Source: CAVTWH01 sp963850915 (GTDB taxonomy: Bacteria > Actinomycetota > Actinomycetes > Mycobacteriales > Micromonosporaceae). From it: a stretch of 64,000 nucleotides of DNA. The stretch spans positions 868,001 through 932,000 of the forward strand of contig CAWKND010000005.1 of the NCBI GenBank assembly GCA_963850915.1. Reading direction: 5' to 3'. This document shows positions 33,493 to 43,468 of this stretch, in pieces. The notes beneath the pieces were generated by a model. That model saw only the letters and a list, made by a program, of their open reading frames with translations, made no database searches and had not been told where the DNA came from. The position numbers and the translations under genes are program-made. Within the stretch, counting starts at the first letter, position 1. Each line of letters begins with the position of its first letter.

Positions 33493-35522
33493 TCAGCTCG
33501 CCGGCTTGGTCAGGTCGTAGACCAGGTGGCCGCCGACCGTGCTGGCCGTGAAGTTGGTCTCGACCCAGCTGGAGATGGCGCTACCACCCGCGCCCGTGGC
33601 ACCGCCTCCGCCGATGCCGCCACCGGTGGCACCGCCGGCCGCGCCGCTCGCGAGGTAGTAGTGCACCTCGCCGGCGCTGACCCAGGCCTGGAACCGGGCC
33701 AGGGTGGGTGCCGGGTCGCTGCCCGACCAGCCGCCGATGGCCATCACCGCCGTACCGGAGGCCAGTTCCAGCCCGGCCGCCGTCTGGTCCCCGTTGGTCG
33801 CGGCCGACCAGCGGGTACCGGCGGCCTTCAACAGTGCCGCCAGTTCGGCGCTGACGGTCGCCTCGCCGCCACCGCCGCCACCCGGGCCGCCTGCTCCGCC
33901 GCCCGGGAAGCCGTTGCCGCCCTGGGCATCGGCACCGCCAAAGCCGCCGCGCTGGCCGCCGAAGCCGCCCATGCCGGTGGACGAGCCGGCCGGCCCGGCC
34001 GCCGGGATGCTGCCGGTGTGCGGCGTGGCCGCCGTGGGGAGGGCGTACGCGGCGCTGCCGGCGAGTACGGCCACGAGCGAGAGTGCCGCCGTACCAACGG
34101 TCAGCGCCCGGGCGCGGCGCGGGATCAGCAGTGCTGCGGCGCCGATCAGGCCCAGGGCCAGCACCAGGTACCGCAGCGTCGGGTGCCAGGACGGGTCGCG
34201 GGCCAGCAGCCGGTACCCCCACCAGCCGCTCGCCAGTACGGTCAGCGCGAGCGCTCCACGGGCGTACCAGGTGTCCCGCTCCCGCCACAGCAGCACGCCG
34301 CCGATGCCGACCAGCGCGCCGATCGCGGGCGCCAGAGCGACTGTGTAGTACGGATGGATGATGCCGGACATGAAGCTGAAGACACCCACGGTGACCAGCA
34401 GCCAGCCGCCCCACAGCAGCAGCGCGGCGCGGCTGCGGTCGGTACGCGGTGCCCGCCGGGTCAGCCAGGCCAGTGCCACCAACAGGATCAGCGCGGCCGG
34501 CAGCAGCCAGGAGATCTGGGTACCGAACTCGGAACTGAACATCCGGGTGATGCCGGTGGCCCCGCCGAAGCCGCCGCCACCACCGCCCTGACCCCCGCCA
34601 CCGAAGCCACCGCCGCCGGTGAGCGCACCACCGCCCGGTGCGGTGCCGAGATGCCGCCGCCCGGTCCGGACTGGCCGAAGATGCGACCCAAGCCGTTGTA
34701 CCCGAAGGCGAGCCCGAGCACGCTGTTGTTCCCCGAGCCGCCGATGTACGGGCGCGACGACGCGGGCCACAGCGCGACGGCCGCCACCCACCAGCCGGCG
34801 CTCACCACGACAGCGAGCCCGGCCGCGAGCACTTGCCCGATCCGGTGGCGTACCGGCGTCGGCGCGGCCACCAGGTAGACGAGCGCGAAGGCCGGCAGTA
34901 CCAGGAAAGCCTGCAGCATCTTGGTGAGGAAGCCGAAGCCGATCGCGGTGCCGGCGAGCAGCAGCCACTTGGTACTGGCCTGCTCGACCGCGCGGGTGGT
35001 GGCGTACGCCCCGGCCACCAGTAGCAGGGTCAGCAGCGCGTCCGGGTTGTTGAAGCGGAACATCAGTACCGCCACCGGGGTCAGCGCCAGTACCCCACCC
35101 GCGATGAGTGCGGCCGGGGTACCGAACCAGCGACGCACCGTGGCATACAGCAGCCCGACGGTGGCCACCCCTTCCAGCGCCTGCGGGACGAGCATGCTCC
35201 ACGCGTTGAAGCCGAAGAGGCGCCCGGACAGCTCCATCACCCACAGGGCGGCTGGCGGCTTGTCGACGGTGATGAAGTTCGCCGAGTCCAGCGAGCCGAA
35301 GAAGAACGCCTTCCAGCTCTGCGTACCGGCCTGTACGGCGGCGGCGTAGAAGTCGTTGGCGTTACCGCTGGCGCCCAGCCCCCACAGGTACAGCACGGCG
35401 GTACCCAGCAACAGGACCAGTAGGGGTGCCTGCCGGCGTAGCCGCTGCGCGGGTCCGGTCGGCTCGGCTGCGGGCGCCGGTGGTGCGCCGGCGTCGGTCG
35501 GGTCGAGTGTGGTGGTGGCCAT
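33493..35522 (-). pseudogene. GT39-family (YkcB/ArnT-like) glycosyltransferase, one frameshift
   Basis: Membrane glycosyltransferase of about 675 residues if the frame is repaired near 34640. The N-terminal frame begins MATTTLDPTDAGAPPAP and shows YLWGLGASGNANDFYAAAV and the acceptor-side ITVDKPPAALWVMEL, then about eight helices. The second frame resumes with FSSEFGTQISWLLPAALILL and ends with a Gly-rich linker and an extracytoplasmic domain finishing in HLVYDLTKPAS. These enzymes move a sugar from a polyprenyl-phosphate donor to envelope acceptors. One base separates it from the GT2-GtrA gene. A sequencing error at a GC-rich repeat is as likely as a true mutation. Confidence 0.85.
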
Positions 35523-35523
35523 C

Positions 35524-36847
35524 TCAGCTCTCCAGGTCGGGTGTGGTGATTGCGGCAGCCGACACCGGCCCGGCGGCCGTGGACTCTGCGACGGCGGCTG
35601 GGCGCGGGGCGCGGCGGAATACCCAGCCGCGGAACAGCAGGAAGCGCAGCAGGGTGGCGAACAGGTTGGCACCGACCAGAACCGCGACCTCCACGGCGCG
35701 GGCCGGAGCCGGGTCGAGCGCGTGCAGTGTGGCCAGTGAGCCGCTGGTGAGTACCAGTCCGAGGCCGAACAGCAGCAGCCCCTGTGCCTGGTGCCGGACC
35801 GCGCCGCCGCCACCGAGTACCCCGAAGGTGTACCGGCGGTTCAGCGCGGTGTTCGCCACGGCGGTCAGCAGCAGCGCCAGCAGGTTCGCGACCTGTGCCC
35901 CGAAACCGTTGCGCAGCAGCATGAACAACAGCAGGTAGGCGAGTGTGCTGAGCGCTCCGATGGCGGCGAAGCGTACCGCCTGCCGGGCCAGCCCCGGCGG
36001 AATCCCCTGCCCGGCAACGGGTGCCGTCGCCCGCGGCGGCCAGTGGCGCGCGACCCAGCTGGGCCCGGATCCCGGCCACCGGCAGACTCCCGGCCGCCAG
36101 GCCGCGGGTCAGCCGCCAGATGCCTTTGAGGTCGGCGACTGCGGTGGCGACGATGTCCACCCGGCTGTCCGGGTCGTCCACCCAGTCCACCGGTACCTCG
36201 TGGATGCGCAGCCCGGCCCGCTCGGCGAGGACCAGCAGTTCGGTGTCGAAGAACCAGCCGGTGTCGTGTACCAGTGGCAGCAGCCGGCGGGCCACGTCGC
36301 CCCGGATCGCCTTGAAGCCGCACTGCGCATCCGAGAAGCCGGCCGCCAGGGTGCCCCGCAGGATCAGGTTGTAGCAGCGGGAAATCAGCTCCCGCTTGGG
36401 TCCGCGCACCACCCGCGAACCACGCGACAGGCGGGTACCGATGGCCACGTCGGAGTGGCCGGAGATGAGCGGTGCCACCAGCGGCAGCAGCGCGGCCAGG
36501 TCGGTGGAGAGGTCGACGTCCATGTAGGCCAGTACCGGCGCGGTGGCACTGCACCATACGGCGTGCAGCGCCCGGCCGCGCCCCTGCTGGCCCAGGTGCA
36601 CGGCGCGTACCCCGGGCAGCTCCAGTGCCAGCCGGTCGGCCAGCACCGCGGTCCCGTCGGTACTGGCGTTGTCGGCGATGGTGAGCTGGAACGGGTACGG
36701 GAACGAGCCGGTCAGGTAGGCGTGTACCCGACGCACGCAGGGCTCCAGGTCGGTTTCCTCGTTGAAGACCGGGATCACCAGGTCGAGAGTTGGCGCTTGG
36801 GTACGGTCGGCGCTCGGCTCGAGTCGTTGCACGGTACTGGCTGTCAT
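35524..36847 (-). pseudogene. GT2 glycosyltransferase-GtrA fusion, one frameshift
   Basis: The GT2 half (from ATG at 36847) has LVIPVFNEETDLEPCV, the donor site YMDVDLSTDL, and FDTELLVLAERAG, as in polyprenyl-phosphate sugar synthases. The GtrA half (four helices, VRFAAIGALSTLAYLLLF and ANTALNRRYTF) is a membrane carrier or flippase partner. A one-base shift in the GC-rich run around 36020-36040 separates them; homologues exist as GT2-GtrA fusions, so one protein of about 440 residues is expected. Together they would make and flip the lipid-linked sugar used by the neighbouring GT39 enzyme. Confidence 0.83.
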
Positions 36848-36900
36848 GCGCTCAACCGTGCGGTACCGGGCTATGGCAGGTACCGGGGTCGGCTGTGCGT

Positions 36901-37816
36901 TCACTGTGCACCACTCAGGTCGTAGACGGTCGCGCCGCCAACGGTTGTGGCGGTGTGGTTCTGCGCCACCCAGTCGGCGATCTGGGTGGCCGCGTCCGAG
37001 CCGCTGGAGGTGGTCTGCGAGCCGCCCCCAGGGGACTGCCCGCGACCCCCCAGCAGGGCGCCGCTGATGTAGTAGTGGATCTCGCCGGCCCGCACGTGGC
37101 TCTGGAACTGGGCGAGGGTGGGGGCCGCGTCGGTACCGTTGAAGCCACCGATCGCCATCACCGGCAGGCCGGTCGCCAGCTGGTACCCGGCCGCGTTGTT
37201 GGAGCCGGTCACAGCGGCTGCCCACCGGTACCGGGAGGTGTTGGTCTGCAAGGCTTTCACCAGGTCGGCGCTGGGCGTGGTCGCGGCCAGCAGGCCACCC
37301 ATGCCACCGCCGCCTTGGCCAGCACCGCCCTGGCCACCACCGAACCCGCCGGCGCCACTCGGCGCGACCCCGCCACCCGGGCCGCCAGTCGTAGAACCGT
37401 TTCCAGCGCCGAAGCCGCCGGTCCCGCCGGGGCCACCGCCGGTCCCGCCGGTGAAGCCGCCGCGCCCGCCGCCCGGTCCGCCACCGAAGCCGCCGGTACC
37501 GGCCGGCCCGGCCGACGGGATGGCACCGGAGTGGGCGGTACCCGCCGTCTGTAGCGCGAAGGCACTCGTGCCGGCCAGCGCGACCACCGTGGCCGTGACC
37601 GCGACCACGAGCGCCAGCCTTCCAGCTCACCGAGGCGGCCCGCGCGGCGGCCGAGTAGTACGCGTTGGCCCAGCCACTCGCGCCGAGCCCCCACAGGTAC
37701 AGCAGGGCGGTACCGGCCAGCAGGCCGAGCAGCGCGTAGCGGGGCCAGCGCGGGGTACGGGGCGGGGGAGCGGGAGCTTCGGCGGCGTCCAGCGCGACCG
37801 GACCCGGGCGGGCGGT
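36901..37816 (-). pseudogene. GT39 paralogue with internal deletion
   Basis: Immediately after the kinase stop codon the same frame encodes a GT39 N-terminus (RWPRYALLGLLAGTALLYLW, then GLGASGWANAYYSAAARAAS, VSWKA) without a normal start codon. At about 37615 it jumps, in another frame, to the C-terminal part of the family (ALVVAVTATVVALAGTSAFA, Gly-rich linker, VYDLSGAQ end). Compared with the intact-length paralogue at 33493-35522, about 400 residues including the catalytic DKPP region are absent. It is either a decayed gene or an assembly collapse between similar copies. Confidence 0.8.
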
Positions 37817-37819
37817 GGA

Positions 37820-39349
37820 TCAGCTGAGCGGCAGGCGCACCGTGAAGACAGTGGCCCCCGGATTGCTCTCCACGCTCACCCGGCCGCCGTGCGCGGTCAC
37901 CACGGCGTCCACAATGGACAGTCCGAGCCCGGTACTGCCGGCCGCCCGGGAACGGGACGTGTCGGCACGGGTGAAGCGCTGGAAGATGTCCGGCAGCAGG
38001 GCCGGCGGGATGCCGGGGCCGTTGTCCCGTACGGTCAGCACGGCCGACTCCCGGGTGGTGGCCAGGGTCACCGTCACCTTGGTACCCGGTGGCGTGTGCG
38101 TACGCGCGTTCGCCAGCAGGTTGGCCAGTACCTGGTGCAGCCGCTGCTCGTCCCCGGGTACGGCGACCTCCTCCGCCGGCAGGTCGAGTACATAGTCGTG
38201 GGACGGGTCGGCAATGTGCGCGTCGCCGACCGCGTCCACGATCAGCCGGGACAGCTCCACCGGCTCGCGGGTCAGTGGCCGGCCGGAGTCCAGGCGTGCC
38301 AACAGGAGCAGGTCCTCGACGAGGGTGGTCATCCGGGCCGCCTCGGACTCCACCCGGCCGATGGCGTGCGTGACGTCGGGGGGTACCTCGTCGCGTACCC
38401 GCCGGGTCAGCTCGGCATACCCGCGGATCGCGGCGAGGGGGGTACGCAGCTCGTGGCTCGCGTCCGCGACGAACTGGCGTACCCGCTGCTCGCTCGCGTG
38501 CCGGACGGCGAGTGCCCGCTCCACGTGCCCGAGCATCCGGTTGATCGCCGAGCCCACCTGGCCCACTTCGGTGTGCGGATCGGCATCGGGTACCCGCACC
38601 GACAGTGCCACCTCACCGGACTCCAGTGGCAGCGCGGAGACCCGGCGCGCGGTGGCGACCACCCGGTTGAGTGGTCGCAGCGCGCGCCGGACGATGACCG
38701 CGCCGACGATGCCGGCCAGGATAAGCGCGGCCACGGTCAGCGCCAGCTCGATCAGGATGACGCTGGAGATGGTCTGCTCTGCCTGGTGCAGCGACAATCC
38801 GGCCAGTTGCTGGGGACCGCCGGAGGCGGGGGCGGTGACCTGCAGCCGGTAGTCGCCACCGTCCACAGTGGACGCGGTGACCGTGGTAGCGCCGGGGTCC
38901 GGGATGAGGACCGTGAGCGTGCCGAGGGTACGGGTGTGCGGGTGGCCGTCGGCCGGCAACGCCAGCAGGATGTGCTCCTGCTCGTCGGTGAGCTGCACCG
39001 CGTAGTCCCCGAGCGTCACGTTGACCAGGGCGCCGTCCTGCCGGTGCGCGGTCAGGGGCGGGTTGGGCTGCTGCGGCCGCTGCTGGTTGGTATAGGTCTG
39101 ACCGTCGCCGTCCGGGGACCGGCCGGGCAGGTTGGGCAGCGAGTGTGAGAACGTGCTGAGCTGGTCGTCGAGCTGGCGGATGAGGACACCGCGCAGCGCC
39201 ACCGTGGTGACCGCGCCGATCGCCAGCGCGACCACGGCGACCAGCAGGATCAGCCCGCTGACCATCCGGGAGCGCAGCGTCCAGCGGGACGGGTGCAGCA
39301 GCCGGCCGCGACTGCCCGCAGCGGGCTCAGCCGGCGGGCTTGAGGACAT
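37820..39349 (-). CDS. Two-component sensor histidine kinase
   Basis: 509-residue membrane kinase. A first helix (MVSGLILLVAVVALAIGAVT), an extracytoplasmic sensor of about 140 residues, a second helix (VILIELALTVAALILAGIVG), a HAMP linker, the HisKA motif DASHELRTPLAAIRGYAEL with the phosphorylated His, and the HATPase N and G boxes (ANLLANARTHT, VRDNGPGIPP, STGLGLSIV) are all visible. Its start overlaps the regulator gene by 23 bases, so kinase and regulator are coupled. It probably senses the envelope and controls the glycosyltransferase genes downstream. Confidence 0.95.
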   Translation of the reverse strand: MSSSPPAEPAAGSRGRLLHPSRWTLRSRMVSGLILLVAVVALAIGAVTTVALRGVLIRQLDDQLSTFSHSLPNLPGRSPDGDGQTYTNQQRPQQPNPPLTAHRQDGALVNVTLGDYAVQLTDEQEHILLALPADGHPHTRTLGTLTVLIPDPGATTVTASTVDGGDYRLQVTAPASGGPQQLAGLSLHQAEQTISSVILIELALTVAALILAGIVGAVIVRRALRPLNRVVATARRVSALPLESGEVALSVRVPDADPHTEVGQVGSAINRMLGHVERALAVRHASEQRVRQFVADASHELRTPLAAIRGYAELTRRVRDEVPPDVTHAIGRVESEAARMTTLVEDLLLLARLDSGRPLTREPVELSRLIVDAVGDAHIADPSHDYVLDLPAEEVAVPGDEQRLHQVLANLLANARTHTPPGTKVTVTLATTRESAVLTVRDNGPGIPPALLPDIFQRFTRADTSRSRAAGSTGLGLSIVDAVVTAHGGRVSVESNPGATVFTVRLPLS

Positions 39350-40088
39350 AACCGGCGCCGCGCATGGTGTGGATCATCGGGTCCCGGCCCGCGTCGATCT
39401 TCTTGCGCAGGTACGAGATGTACAGCTCGACGACGTTGGCCTGACCACCGAAGTCGTAGTTCCACACCCGATCCAGGATCTGCGCCTTGGACAGCACCCG
39501 GCGCGGATTGCGCATCAGGTACCGCAGCAGCTCGAATTCGGTGGCGGTCAACGGGATCGACTGCCCACCCCGGCGTACCTCGTGCGCGTCCTCGTCCAGC
39601 TCCAGGTCGCCGACCTTCAGCACGGACGCGGAATCGGCGGTGAGTGTGGTGGCCCGGCGCAGCAGCCCACGCAGCCGCGCCACCACCTCCTCCAGGCTGA
39701 ACGGCTTGGTCACGTAGTCGTCGCCGCCGGCGGTCAGCCCGGCCACCCGGTCCTCGACGGCGTCCCGCGCGGTGAGGAACAGCACCGGTACGGCCGGCGC
39801 CTGCGCCCGCAGCTTGCGCAGTACCTCCAGCCCGTCGATGTCGGGCAGCATCACGTCGAGGATCACCACGTCCGGCCCGAAGTCCTTGGCCACCCGGACC
39901 GCCGAGCGCCCGTCACCGGCCGTCTGCACCGTCCACCCCTCGTACCGCAGCGCCATCGACAGCAGCTCGGCCAGGGTCGGCTCGTCGTCCACCACGAGTA
40001 CCCGCACCGGGCTGCCGTCGGCGCGCCGGAGCTGCCCGCGCGCGGCGGGGCTGACGGACTCGGGTGCCGGTGGGGTCACGATCGCCAT
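39327..40088 (-). CDS. OmpR/PhoB-family response regulator
   Basis: 253-residue regulator. The receiver domain has VLVVDDEPTLAELL (acidic pair), VVILDVMLPDIDGLE (phosphorylated Asp), LFLTARDAVEDRV and the conserved Lys in GDDYVTKPFS. The C-terminal winged helix (LTATEFELLRYLMRNPRRVL and VVELYISYLRKKID) binds DNA. The ATG at 40088 is chosen; about 25 variable residues precede the receiver domain. It is the first gene of the unit running to 33493. Confidence 0.96.
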   Translation of the reverse strand: MAIVTPPAPESVSPAARGQLRRADGSPVRVLVVDDEPTLAELLSMALRYEGWTVQTAGDGRSAVRVAKDFGPDVVILDVMLPDIDGLEVLRKLRAQAPAVPVLFLTARDAVEDRVAGLTAGGDDYVTKPFSLEEVVARLRGLLRRATTLTADSASVLKVGDLELDEDAHEVRRGGQSIPLTATEFELLRYLMRNPRRVLSKAQILDRVWNYDFGGQANVVELYISYLRKKIDAGRDPMIHTMRGAGYVLKPAG

Positions 40089-40177
40089 GCTGCCATGGTG
40101 GCGCGGAGCGCTGTGCCGAACCTGCGTTCTTCCTGTGCGTCGGCTGTGTCCGCCGGTCCGGCCCGGGAGCGCAGGTT

Positions 40178-41083
40178 TCAGTGCCTGAGCAGGGCGATTG
40201 TGGTGTCGTTGCCGAGCCGGCCGTGCTCCGGATCGCGGGTCACCTGACCGGCGTGCAGCAGCGCCTGTACCGCCCGCAGGCCGTCGGGGGAGCGGTAGAT
40301 GGTCTGCTCCCGGGTGTACGCGCGTAGCTGCGCGACGGTCTGTGGTGCGCTGCCGAGTTGACCGAGCAGCGCCCGGCGCAGCGGGCCGAGCCCGGGGTTG
40401 AGCGAGATGTCCAGCGCCGTGTGCTCCGGGTCGGCCGGATCGCGGTAGCGCACCCCGGCGTACTCGTCGGCCGCCCACAGCGCGTCCTTCACCGCGTCCA
40501 GGTGCCGGCTTGTGTTGGTGCCAAAGAGAAAGAGTCGCGGGGGTACCCCCACGGCCGACATCTCCACCGCCGTGCTGTACCCGAACCCGGCCGACCGGGC
40601 TGCCGCCGGGTCCCCACCGTCCTGGATCGCCAGCACGTCGCTGCCCGGGTTGCTTGCCAGCGCTGCCAACAGTTCCGTGCGGCCACCCGCATCAGCGCGT
40701 TCGTTCGCGTTGGCGGGCAGTTCGGCGAAGGCCAGGATCGGTGCCCCGAAGCTGCCCGCGGCGCGCAGTGCCGCGAGCAGCGGTACCCCGCTGAAATCCA
40801 GTTCGCAGGGCAGCTTAAGGCGCTCCCGCGCGGCCCGGACCGCCGACTGCCCGGCCGGGTCGGCCCCGGCGACCACCACCCGCAGCGGCCGGTGCGCGAG
40901 CAGCTCGGCGAACTCCGCGAAGACGCCGAGCGCGTCGACTGCCAGTGGTTGCCGGCCGGCGCCGTCGGCGAGTTCGGCGTAGGTCAACCGGCGGGCGCCG
41001 TGCAGTAGCGGGGGAGCGCATCCGTCGAGGTACCGGACGAGCAGCTCGCGGGTGATCGTCCGGTACGCGTCGACCGGCGCCAT
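40178..41083 (-). CDS. Conserved protein of unknown function with winged-helix-like C-terminus
   Basis: 301-residue soluble protein. I do not recognise the family. The middle has alternating strands and helices (LRVVVAGADPAGQSAVRAA, GSDVLAIQDGGDPAAARSAG, PRLFLFGTNTSRHLDAVKDA). The last 80 residues (LRRALLGQLGSAPQTVAQLR, then SPDGLRAVQALLHAGQVTRD) look like a winged-helix with a strand-turn ending. No transmembrane segment or catalytic motif is evident. Transcribed in the same direction as the two-component system, 89 bases upstream of it. Confidence 0.75.
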   Translation of the reverse strand: MAPVDAYRTITRELLVRYLDGCAPPLLHGARRLTYAELADGAGRQPLAVDALGVFAEFAELLAHRPLRVVVAGADPAGQSAVRAARERLKLPCELDFSGVPLLAALRAAGSFGAPILAFAELPANANERADAGGRTELLAALASNPGSDVLAIQDGGDPAAARSAGFGYSTAVEMSAVGVPPRLFLFGTNTSRHLDAVKDALWAADEYAGVRYRDPADPEHTALDISLNPGLGPLRRALLGQLGSAPQTVAQLRAYTREQTIYRSPDGLRAVQALLHAGQVTRDPEHGRLGNDTTIALLRH

Positions 41084-41149
41084 CCGTCCATCATGCGGCG
41101 CGCGCCCCGACTTGTCAGCTCCCCGCCCGGACAGGCAGTAGGGACGGCG

Positions 41150-41686
41150 TCAGAGCGTGACGTCGGCTGGGAGATGCTCCAGTGCGAGCAGGTTGGCCAG
41201 GTCCATCCGGTCGACCTCGGGTCCGTAGCCGCCAGTCGCCGCGTCCAAGGCGAAGAAGTGCACCAGATCCTGCTGGTCGACCAGCCAGTAGTGGCGGATG
41301 CCGGCCCGCGCGTAGTCGCCCATCTTCTCGGTCCGATCCACCCGGGCGGTCGAGTTCGACAGCACCTCCACCGCCAGCGCGACCAGGCCGGCGGGCTGGT
41401 AGACGATGGTGTCCAGCACCTGGGCGCCCTCGTGCAGCACCACCAGGTCGACGGAGCGCTGCGCGCCCCCGGCCTGTACGCCGAGGCCGGGCAGTACCCG
41501 ACTGCCGTCCCGGTCGTCGATGGTGCGCAGCAGCCAGGCGCTGAGCCGGCCGACGATGGCCTGGTGGCGGCCCTTGGGGGTCATGGTGATCTGGACCATT
41601 CCGTCGGCCGAGGTCTCCGCGTGTACGTCGGGGAAGGCTTCGTTGATGAAGGCGAGTACGGCGGAGCTACTGACGTCGGAACTCAC
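41150..41686 (-). CDS. Uma2-family (DUF820) endonuclease-like protein
   Basis: 178-residue protein of the Uma2/DUF820 group with a PD-(D/E)xK-type nuclease fold. Visible motifs are RSVDLVVLHEG (Asp), LVALAVEVLSNSTARVDRTE (E-x-x-S) with the following KMGDYARAGIRHYWLVD. These proteins are abundant in filamentous actinobacteria and cyanobacteria; their targets are unknown. The GTG at 41686 has AGGAGG six bases upstream. Confidence 0.9.
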   Translation of the reverse strand: MSSDVSSSAVLAFINEAFPDVHAETSADGMVQITMTPKGRHQAIVGRLSAWLLRTIDDRDGSRVLPGLGVQAGGAQRSVDLVVLHEGAQVLDTIVYQPAGLVALAVEVLSNSTARVDRTEKMGDYARAGIRHYWLVDQQDLVHFFALDAATGGYGPEVDRMDLANLLALEHLPADVTL

Positions 41687-41824
41687 GGCGCCTCCTGCCC
41701 TTCCTTCCGGCCGGCCGGGGCCTCCCGGGGGAGGAGCGCGGCAACCACACACCCATGGTACCGAGCAAGGGTTACGCCCGCCGCGCCTGAAGGCTGCCGA
41801 TGTTCTTTGCTCCGGTCACCGGCG

Positions 41825-42838
41825 TCAGCCGGCTACCCGAACAAGCATCTTGCCGGTGTTCGCGCCGCTCAGCAGCCCAAGGAACGCCTCGGGCGCCCGC
41901 TCCAGGCCGTCCACGAAGGTCTCGTCGCAGCGGAACTTGCCGGCCGCGAGCCAGCCGGCCGCCTCGTCGAGGAACTGCGGCATGAGCGCGTTGTGGTCGG
42001 TCACGATGAAGCCGCGCAGGGTCAGCCGCTTGCCGATGGCCAGCCCCAGGTTGGCCGGGCCGGGCGTGGGTTGGTCGGTGTCGCTGTTGTAGTGCGCGAT
42101 AGCCCCGCAGAGCGCGGCCCGGCCGTGCGGGCGCAGCGCCGAGATGGCCGCCTCCAGGTGGTCGCCGCCGACGTTGTCGAAGTAGACGTCGATGCCGTCC
42201 GGGGCGGCCTGCTTCAACTGGGTACGCACCGGCGCGTCCTTGTAGTTGAAGGCGGCGTCGAAGCCCAGTACCCCGGTCAGGTACTCAACCTTCGCGGCGC
42301 TGCCGGCACTGCCGACCACCCGGGCGGCCCCCTTCAGCCGGGCGATCTGGCCGGCCATGCTGCCTACCGCACCGGCAGCACCGGAGACGAACACCGTCTC
42401 CCCGGCCTTCATCCCGGCGATCTCCAGCAGCCCGGCGTACGCGGTGAGCGCCGGCATCCCGAGCACGCCCAGGTACGCCGAGGCGGGCGCGAGCGCGGTG
42501 TCGACCTTCCGGAAGCGTTTGGCGTCGCCGACCACCAGGTCCCGCCAGCCGTACCCGTGCAGCACGGTGTCACCGACCTGGAGTTCGGGACTGTTGGAGG
42601 CGAGTACCTCGCCCACCGCGCCACCGTCGAGCGCCTGGTCCAGCTGGAACGGCGGCACGTACGAGCGCACGTCGTTCATCCGCCCGCGCATGTACGGGTC
42701 GACCGACATCACCAGGTTGCGGACCAGCACCTGTCCCGGCCCGGGCTCGGGCAGCTCCACCTCGACGAGGCGGAAGTTGTCCGGCGTCGGCCAGCCCTGT
42801 GGACGGCTGGCCAGGTGGATCTCGCGGGTGGTTGGCAC
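41825..42838 (-). CDS. NADP-dependent oxidoreductase, MDR family (CurA / leukotriene B4 dehydrogenase-like)
   Basis: 337-residue zinc-independent medium-chain reductase. It begins with EIHLASRPQGWPTPDNFRLV, then SVDPYMRGRMND, the cofactor fold VFVSGAAGAVGSMAGQIARL, and YFDNVGGDHLEAAI. These enzymes reduce alpha,beta-unsaturated ketones and aldehydes with NADPH. Its neighbour ohr, 82 bases upstream in the same direction, detoxifies peroxides, so both may serve oxidative or lipid-aldehyde stress. A tandem repeat lies between the two genes. Confidence 0.92.
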   Translation of the reverse strand: MPTTREIHLASRPQGWPTPDNFRLVEVELPEPGPGQVLVRNLVMSVDPYMRGRMNDVRSYVPPFQLDQALDGGAVGEVLASNSPELQVGDTVLHGYGWRDLVVGDAKRFRKVDTALAPASAYLGVLGMPALTAYAGLLEIAGMKAGETVFVSGAAGAVGSMAGQIARLKGAARVVGSAGSAAKVEYLTGVLGFDAAFNYKDAPVRTQLKQAAPDGIDVYFDNVGGDHLEAAISALRPHGRAALCGAIAHYNSDTDQPTPGPANLGLAIGKRLTLRGFIVTDHNALMPQFLDEAAGWLAAGKFRCDETFVDGLERAPEAFLGLLSGANTGKMLVRVAG

Positions 42839-42860
42839 GGGTACGACCTCTCTGTCGGGA

Positions 42861-42910
42861 CGCTCTGCGGACTGGAACGCTCTGGGGACTGGAACGCTCT
42901 GGGGAAGGGG
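42861..42910. repeat. Tandem 17-bp repeat between ohr and the MDR gene
   Basis: CGCTCTGCGGACTGGAA (42861-42877), CGCTCTGGGGACTGGAA (42878-42894) and a partial CGCTCTGGGGAAGGGG (42895-42910). It lies just upstream of the oxidoreductase start and downstream of the ohr stop. Confidence 0.85.
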
Positions 42911-42920
42911 GGACGCGGGG

Positions 42921-43339
42921 TCAGACGAGTTCGAGGGTGACCTCGATGTTGCCCCGGGTGGCGTTGGAGTACGGGCAGACCTGGTGCGCCTGCTCGACCA
43001 GTACCTGCGCGGCGTCGTGCTCGACGGCGGGCAGCGTGATCCGCAGCGTGACCGCGAGCCCGTACCCGCCTTTGCCGTTCGGCCCGATGCCGACCAGCGC
43101 CGGTGACCTCGGAGCCGTCACGTCGGCACCGGCCCGTCGGGCCACAACGCTGCAGCGCGGAGTGGAAGCAGGCGGCGTAGCCGGCCGCGAAGAGCTGCTC
43201 GGGGTTGCTGCCCTCGCCGGCGCCGCCCATCTCCTTCGGCGTCGCCAGGGTCAGCTCGATCAGGCCGTCGGACGAGCGCACCTTGCCGTTGCGGCCGTCG
43301 CCGGTCGACTGTGACCTCTGCGGTGTACAGGATCTTCAT
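42921..43339 (-). pseudogene. ohr: Organic hydroperoxide resistance protein Ohr, several frameshifts
   Basis: All parts of Ohr are present but scattered over three frames: MKILYTAEVT at the start (43339), then SSDGLIELTLATPKEMGGAG and AAGYAACFHSALQ with the first redox Cys, then VVARRAGADVT, GSEVTG, and the C-terminal GIGPNGKGGYGLAVTLRI, VCPYSNATRGNIEVTLELV with the second Cys. At least two, probably four, one-base shifts are needed (near 43300, 43145 and a compensating pair near 43100-43120). Because every residue of the family survives, sequencing errors are the best explanation; Ohr reduces organic peroxides in the cytoplasm. Confidence 0.85.
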
Positions 43340-43468
43340 GACTGATCTCCATTCGGGAAGGGGCCGACATTCGGCAGCGGACCGGCGGCGGAGACCGTGG
43401 CGGTCAGGGCGACCAGGCGTGTCGCGCAGCGCGACCAGTTCGCCCGGCGCTCAGGCCGGTGGCGGCGG

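Noticed and set aside
33268..34878. 536-codon plus-strand frame rich in Gly, Ala, Arg
   Set aside because: Mirror image of the Gly-rich linker of the GT39 gene; no independent start signal or domain.
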